Of a stretch of DNA of 42,319 nt, positions 38,505-42,319 are shown one piece after another. This stretch comes from Bryobacteraceae bacterium (lineage in GTDB: Bacteria > Acidobacteriota > Terriglobia > Bryobacterales > Bryobacteraceae): assembly GCA_019187195.1 (NCBI GenBank), contig JABAQT010000095.1, forward strand, positions 1-42,319, read 5' to 3'. Both the position numbers and the translations under genes were made by a program. The notes under the pieces were generated by a model. That model searched no databases and was not told where the DNA came from. It was given only the letters and a program-made list of their open reading frames with translations. Numbering within the stretch: position 1 is the stretch's first letter; each line of letters begins with the position of its first letter.

Positions 38505-38510
38505 TAGCAT
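38505..38510 (+). promoter_or_regulatory. -10-like element (TAGCAT) before the large secreted unknown
   Basis: TAGCAT is followed by 7 bases and ATG 38518. The same hexamer and spacing precede uppS (40621-40626). Confidence 0.4.
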
Positions 38511-38517
38511 CGTGAGC

Positions 38518-40455
38518 ATGAGATTCGGCTATCTGATTTTTTTCGCAATCTTTCTCGTGGTGGGACAGGCACAAACGCGGCAGGAGTTGACGATTCATGT
38601 CACAACGCCGATGGCTCCGCCCGCGTGGGCGCTGCTCGAGCGGCAGTTGCTCAAGGCCAATTCGGATGCGGCGGAGCAGTTCGCGGCGAAGTATGTGGAT
38701 TCGCGCGGATACCTGTTGCACACGCCGCGGTGGGGGACCCTGGATGGTCCCGATGACGCCATCGAGACGTTCTGGAACTGGACGCTGGCGCATGCGCTCG
38801 GCTCATCCGACAAGGTGCTGGAACTATACAAGAAGGCGCAGGAAGGACATTGGAAGCAGTACGGGGAGTTGCGGACCACCCTCACGAAACTGGCGGAGCA
38901 TGGGGCCTATTCCAAGGAGTTTGTGACGCAGTCGGACTGGTTCCATTCGGGAGAGGGATTGCGCGCGCTGCTGCTTCTGGGGCTTTCCGAGCCGGACGAC
39001 GAGCAGTACCGGCAGCGCATGCGGCGGTTCGCGGCGATGTACATGGGCGAGGATCCCGAAGCGCCGAACTACGATCCGGCGCACAAGGTGATCAAGAGCC
39101 TCTGGACGGGCAGCAAGGGTCCGATGCTGCGCAAGGCGACGACGTATGACTGGGTGGGGGATCCGGTTCCGGGGACATTTCACCTGCTGCATAATCCGGC
39201 GGGGCGCGGAAAACTGCTGGATCTGAATTCGCAGTATGACAAGATGCTGGCGCATTGCGCGGAGTATCTGGACAGCGTGGGGGACTCTCCGCTGAACCTT
39301 TCGGCGACGATTCTGGGCTTGAACGCCTATGCGCTTACCGGGGAGGATAAGTACCGGAACTGGGTGCTCGATTACCTGGGGGCCTGGAAGCAGCGGACGG
39401 CGCAGACAGGGGGCAATATTCCAACCAACGTCGGGCTGGATGGAAAGCCGGGCGGCGAGTACAACGGGCAGTGGTGGAAGGGGACGTATGGATGGAACTT
39501 CACCATTTACGACGGAGAGTTGGAGACGATTGCGCACCGCAACAGCTTTATGGCCGGGGCGTGGCCGGGGTTCGGGAACGCGCTGCTGTTGAGCGGCGAC
39601 CAGACGTTCGTCGATGTGCTGCGGCGGCAGATGGACAATATCTACGCGCAGAAGAAAGTCGAGAACGGTAGAGTGATGCTGCCCCAGATGTATGGCGATC
39701 CGCGCGGGTACAAGTACAACGGCGCGCCGAGCTGGTATCACTACACACCCACCCTGCACACGGACCGGTTAATGGAGATTTATCTATGGTCGATGAATCC
39801 GAAGGACATGGAGCGGCTGCCGGTGGCGTCGAAGTTCGAGCCACGGGGCGAACGCGGAGGCGGCTATGGCGAACCGGACAGGGGCGCGGCGTTTCTCGGA
39901 TATCTCGAGGGGAAGTTGCCGGATTATCCGGAGAAGGTCCTGCAATCGGATCTGTCAAGGGTGCGGCGGCGGGTGGAGATGATCCGCAAGGATCCGACGA
40001 CGGCGGATTCGAGGTTGGCGGATTATCTGCTGGACTACAATCCGGTGACGACGAACGGACTGGTGAATCTTACGCTGGGCGGGTATTTTTCGAGCGGGCG
40101 GATATGGGTGCTGCACAGCCGGTTCCGGTACTTTGATCCCGTGAAGCGGCGGGCCGGACTGCCGGAAGATGTGGGGGCGCTGGTCGACAAACTGGGCGCG
40201 AATTCGGCATCGGTGACGCTGGTGAACGTAAACCCGATCGAGGCGCGCGAGGTGGTGGTGCAGGGCGGAGGGTATGGCGAACACGAGTTCGAGGGGGTGA
40301 CGGTGAATGGAAAGACGATGGCGTTTCGCGGGCCGGTGGTGACGGTGCGGCTGGAACCTGGAACGGGCGCGAAGCTCGAGTTCCAGATGACGCGATATGC
40401 GAATCGGCCGACTTTGGCGTTTCCCTGGGACCGGGGGATGTATCCGGCGCGGTAG
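38518..40455 (+). CDS. Large secreted protein of unknown function, (alpha/alpha)-barrel-like
   Basis: The 645-residue protein starts with a signal peptide (FGYLIFFAIFLVVGQA). The body is mostly helical with aromatic-rich motifs (GPDDAIETFWNWTLAHAL, THRWG-like HTPRWGTLDG, YNGQWWKGTYGWNF). This suggests a six-hairpin or alpha/alpha-barrel glycan-active fold at about residues 30-480, with a beta-rich C-terminal domain at about 520-645. I do not recognise the family by name. The start is placed at ATG 38518 by the signal peptide and the -10-like element; the frame is open to 38407. It lies after exosortase/EpsI but on its own promoter. Confidence 0.7.
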   Translation: MRFGYLIFFAIFLVVGQAQTRQELTIHVTTPMAPPAWALLERQLLKANSDAAEQFAAKYVDSRGYLLHTPRWGTLDGPDDAIETFWNWTLAHALGSSDKVLELYKKAQEGHWKQYGELRTTLTKLAEHGAYSKEFVTQSDWFHSGEGLRALLLLGLSEPDDEQYRQRMRRFAAMYMGEDPEAPNYDPAHKVIKSLWTGSKGPMLRKATTYDWVGDPVPGTFHLLHNPAGRGKLLDLNSQYDKMLAHCAEYLDSVGDSPLNLSATILGLNAYALTGEDKYRNWVLDYLGAWKQRTAQTGGNIPTNVGLDGKPGGEYNGQWWKGTYGWNFTIYDGELETIAHRNSFMAGAWPGFGNALLLSGDQTFVDVLRRQMDNIYAQKKVENGRVMLPQMYGDPRGYKYNGAPSWYHYTPTLHTDRLMEIYLWSMNPKDMERLPVASKFEPRGERGGGYGEPDRGAAFLGYLEGKLPDYPEKVLQSDLSRVRRRVEMIRKDPTTADSRLADYLLDYNPVTTNGLVNLTLGGYFSSGRIWVLHSRFRYFDPVKRRAGLPEDVGALVDKLGANSASVTLVNVNPIEAREVVVQGGGYGEHEFEGVTVNGKTMAFRGPVVTVRLEPGTGAKLEFQMTRYANRPTLAFPWDRGMYPAR

Positions 40456-40562
40456 GGATGATAGCGCCGTGAAGGGCGTGGCACACGGTTTGAGATACTT
40501 CGAATGCCGCTCCCTTGCGCGGCGGGGTGGCCCGCGACGCCGGTACGCCAGAGGCCGCTAGA

Positions 40563-40604
40563 TGGCGGGTGAGTCCGCGGGGGCGGGAGTGGAACAACCC
40601 GCCA
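40563..40604. repeat. Inverted repeat upstream of uppS
   Basis: TGGCGGGT (40563-40570) and ACCCGCCA (40597-40604) form a perfect 8-base inverted repeat with 26 bases between. It lies between the stop of the preceding gene (40455) and the uppS -10 element, so it could be an operator or a weak terminator. The rest of the 178-base gap shows nothing I can support. Confidence 0.4.
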
Positions 40605-40620
40605 GCCACGCGTTACTATA

Positions 40621-40626
40621 TAGCAT
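40621..40626 (+). promoter_or_regulatory. -10-like element (TAGCAT) before uppS
   Basis: TAGCAT lies 7 bases before ATG 40634, which supports this start for uppS over the in-frame ATG 40562, 24 codons upstream. An overlapping TATATA is also present. Confidence 0.45.
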
Positions 40627-40633
40627 TACGCGC

Positions 40634-41464
40634 ATGCAAGATCTGTTTGCTGTGCTCACGCCAGGCGACGAAGAATGGCAACTGGCGCAATCGATTGATC
40701 CGGCGAAGATTCCTGGCCATGTGGCGATCATCATGGACGGCAACGGCCGCTGGGCGAAGATGCGTAGCCTTCCGCGGATTGCCGGCCACAGAGCGGGAAT
40801 CGAACCAGTACGGACGGTGGTGGAGACGTGTGCCCGCCTGGGGGTGGAGTGTCTGACGCTCTATGCGTTCAGCGTCGAGAACTGGAAGCGGCCGCGGAGC
40901 GAGGTGGATACGCTGTGGCGGCTATTGCGGTACTACCTGAAAGCGGAACTGCCGCGCCTGATGCGGAATAACATCCGGTTGACGGTGATCGGCCGGGTGG
41001 AGTCTTTGCCGGTGGCGGCGCAGGCGGAGTTGGAGGCGGCGGTGGAGCGGACCGCGCGGAATACGGGGTTGCGCGTCAACCTGGCGATTAACTACGGCGG
41101 CAGGACGGAACTGGCGGACGCGATGAACCGCATCCTCGAGGAAGCGCGGGGGAAGGGCACGCTCCAGAAGCTGTCGGTGGATGAAGAGATGATCTCGGCC
41201 AACCTGTACACCGGCGGACAGCCCGATCCCGACCTGCTGATCCGCACCTCGGGCGAGATGCGCATCAGCAACTTTCTGCTCTGGCAGATCGCGTATGCGG
41301 AACTCTACGTGACGGAGACTTACTGGCCGGACTTCAAGCGTATCGATTTCCTGAAGGCCGTGGTGGAGTATCAGAAGCGCGACCGGCGCTTTGGCGGGTT
41401 GACGAACGGAGCGTCCAGGCCCGCGGAATGGATGGATGAGCCCCTCGGGGTTCCCGCTCCATGA
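40634..41464 (+). CDS. uppS: Undecaprenyl diphosphate synthase (cis-prenyltransferase)
   Basis: The enzyme adds isopentenyl units to farnesyl diphosphate in cis, making the C55 lipid carrier for peptidoglycan and other glycans. The 276-residue product has the active-site loop VAIIMDGNGRWAK (catalytic Asp35), GIEPVRTVVE, TLYAFSVENWKRP and the C-terminal RTSGEMRISNFLLWQIAY. A 25-residue N-terminal extension is normal. It overlaps cdsA by 4 bases, the standard uppS-cdsA pairing that often continues with dxr and rseP; those would lie beyond the window. Confidence 0.97.
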   Translation: MQDLFAVLTPGDEEWQLAQSIDPAKIPGHVAIIMDGNGRWAKMRSLPRIAGHRAGIEPVRTVVETCARLGVECLTLYAFSVENWKRPRSEVDTLWRLLRYYLKAELPRLMRNNIRLTVIGRVESLPVAAQAELEAAVERTARNTGLRVNLAINYGGRTELADAMNRILEEARGKGTLQKLSVDEEMISANLYTGGQPDPDLLIRTSGEMRISNFLLWQIAYAELYVTETYWPDFKRIDFLKAVVEYQKRDRRFGGLTNGASRPAEWMDEPLGVPAP

Positions 41465-42231
41465 GGCGTATTGTTACCGCGCTCATCCTGATCCCCTCGG
41501 TCATCTATGTTGTTTTCCTCGCTCCCGCGATTCTCTTCCGGGTGGTGGTGGCGGCGCTCGGGTTCGCCTGCTTTCACGAATTTTCAGCGATTGCGGCGGC
41601 GCAGCGGATCCGGATGCCGGTGTGGCTGGGGCAGGCGCTGGGGCTGGTGTTTCTGCTGGCTCCAGTGGCCGACTGGCGAATGATGCTGGCGCTAACGATG
41701 GTGGTGATGCTGTGGGCGCTGCGGGCGGAGCAGTTGAGCGAGGCGATCGGATTATCGGCGACGACCATTCTGGGGATCGTCTATGTCTACGGTGCGTGGC
41801 GATGCGCCGGCCTGCTGCGAAGTTTATCGCCGTGGTGGCTGTTCTTCGCGGTAAGCATCAACTGGGTAGCCGATTCAGCCGCGTTGTTTGTAGGCAAGAC
41901 GTTCGGAAAGCATAAACTGGCTCCGGTGGTGAGCCCCGCAAAGACATGGGAAGGCGCGGTAGGGGCGGCGGTTTTCTCGACGGGGTTCGGGATGGCGTTG
42001 TTGCCGCGCGTAGTGGCGGAGATGACGCTGGCGCAGGCGGGATTGCTGTCGTTCGTGGTCTGCGTGGCGGGACAGATGGGAGATCTGGCGGAATCGGCGC
42101 TGAAGCGCGGCGCTGGAGTGAAGGACAGCGGACACATGCTGCCGGGACATGGGGGGTGGCTGGACCGGCTGGACAGCACGCTGTTCTCGATGCCGGTGGT
42201 CACCTTTTATCTTTACCCACCCTATCAATGA
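41461..42231 (+). CDS. cdsA: Phosphatidate cytidylyltransferase
   Basis: CdsA makes CDP-diacylglycerol from phosphatidate and CTP in the membrane, the branch point of phospholipid synthesis. The 256-residue protein has about seven helices, NWVADSAALFVGKTFGKHKLAPVVSPKTWEG-type features in separate blocks (VADSAALFVG, SPAKTWEG) and the family signature SALKRGAGVKDSG followed by MLPGHGGWLDRLD. ATG 41461 overlaps the uppS stop as ATGA, matching the usual coupled pair. Confidence 0.96.
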   Translation: MRRIVTALILIPSVIYVVFLAPAILFRVVVAALGFACFHEFSAIAAAQRIRMPVWLGQALGLVFLLAPVADWRMMLALTMVVMLWALRAEQLSEAIGLSATTILGIVYVYGAWRCAGLLRSLSPWWLFFAVSINWVADSAALFVGKTFGKHKLAPVVSPAKTWEGAVGAAVFSTGFGMALLPRVVAEMTLAQAGLLSFVVCVAGQMGDLAESALKRGAGVKDSGHMLPGHGGWLDRLDSTLFSMPVVTFYLYPPYQ

Positions 42232-42319
42232 GGGTTCGCGCGGGTGGTCCTATTTGGAGTTGGCCCGACTTTCGCAGTTCGAGGCTTTTGCACAGGGTAA
42301 GTCGTTGATTCCTGGTTCG
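42232..42319. other. Right-edge sequence without a recognisable gene
   Basis: In the last 88 bases I see no frame resembling a known protein start. A 26-codon frame opens with an ATGA overlap at the cdsA stop but lacks any family likeness. The next gene, if any, begins outside the window. Confidence 0.5.

Noticed and set aside
40562..40633. Upstream ATG for uppS at 40562.
   Set aside because: It adds 24 residues unlike the family, and a TAGCAT box sits between it and ATG 40634.

Overview
The window is about 42 kb of high-GC, gene-dense bacterial chromosome. The best match is an acidobacterium of the Solibacter/Bryobacter type. This is inferred from content: a PSD1/DUF1501 cytochrome-sulfatase-like pair, Tat-exported Gfo/Idh/MocA and amidohydrolase proteins, a Ser/Thr kinase with a long C-terminal sensor region, a GPITPEGKARSSQN-type hypothetical, an exosortase/EpsI pair and an HTH-periplasmic-binding-protein regulator. 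No rRNA, tRNA, CRISPR, phage or insertion sequence was seen. Most genes are metabolic or envelope housekeeping, often joined by 4-base ATGA-type overlaps.

Layout. 1-1.4 kb: the end of a Gfo/Idh/MocA oxidoreductase and a rhodanese. 1.4-3.8 kb (minus): a small zinc-ribbon protein and an FUSC-type membrane protein. 3.8-4.15 kb: an AT-rich leader with a promoter and two hairpins. 4.15-10.2 kb: gltB-gltD (glutamate synthase). 10.3-13.4 kb: a conserved hypothetical and a membrane Ser/Thr kinase. 13.4-17.4 kb (minus): PSD1 cytochrome and DUF1501 protein. 17.4-18.6 kb: a divergent HTH/sugar-binding regulator. 18.6-20.3 kb (minus): YggS and a glycosyltransferase. 20.4-25.7 kb: a NucS-like nuclease-fold protein, an LpxL-type acyltransferase, an MFS transporter, queC, a QueE-like protein without its iron-sulfur cysteines, and queE. 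25.8-29.5 kb: two cupins, a serine hydrolase-NamZ fusion, a pterin dehydratase and a TPR protein. 29.7-36.8 kb: an M28 peptidase, an ABC-2 exporter with a lipoprotein, an amidohydrolase and a PQQ/cytochrome dehydrogenase. 36.8-42.2 kb: exosortase, EpsI, a large secreted unknown, uppS and cdsA.

Four things stand out. (1) The deazaguanine operon has two tandem QueE paralogues, and the first has all three radical-SAM cysteines replaced. (2) At least ten genes start 6-8 bases after a TANNNT (-10-like) hexamer, which points to widespread leaderless transcription. (3) The regulator joins an IclR-like winged helix to a sugar-binding domain, and faces the PSD1 operon across a mirror-image double promoter. 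(4) The top strand changes from C-rich to G-rich between about 22 and 28 kb regardless of gene direction.
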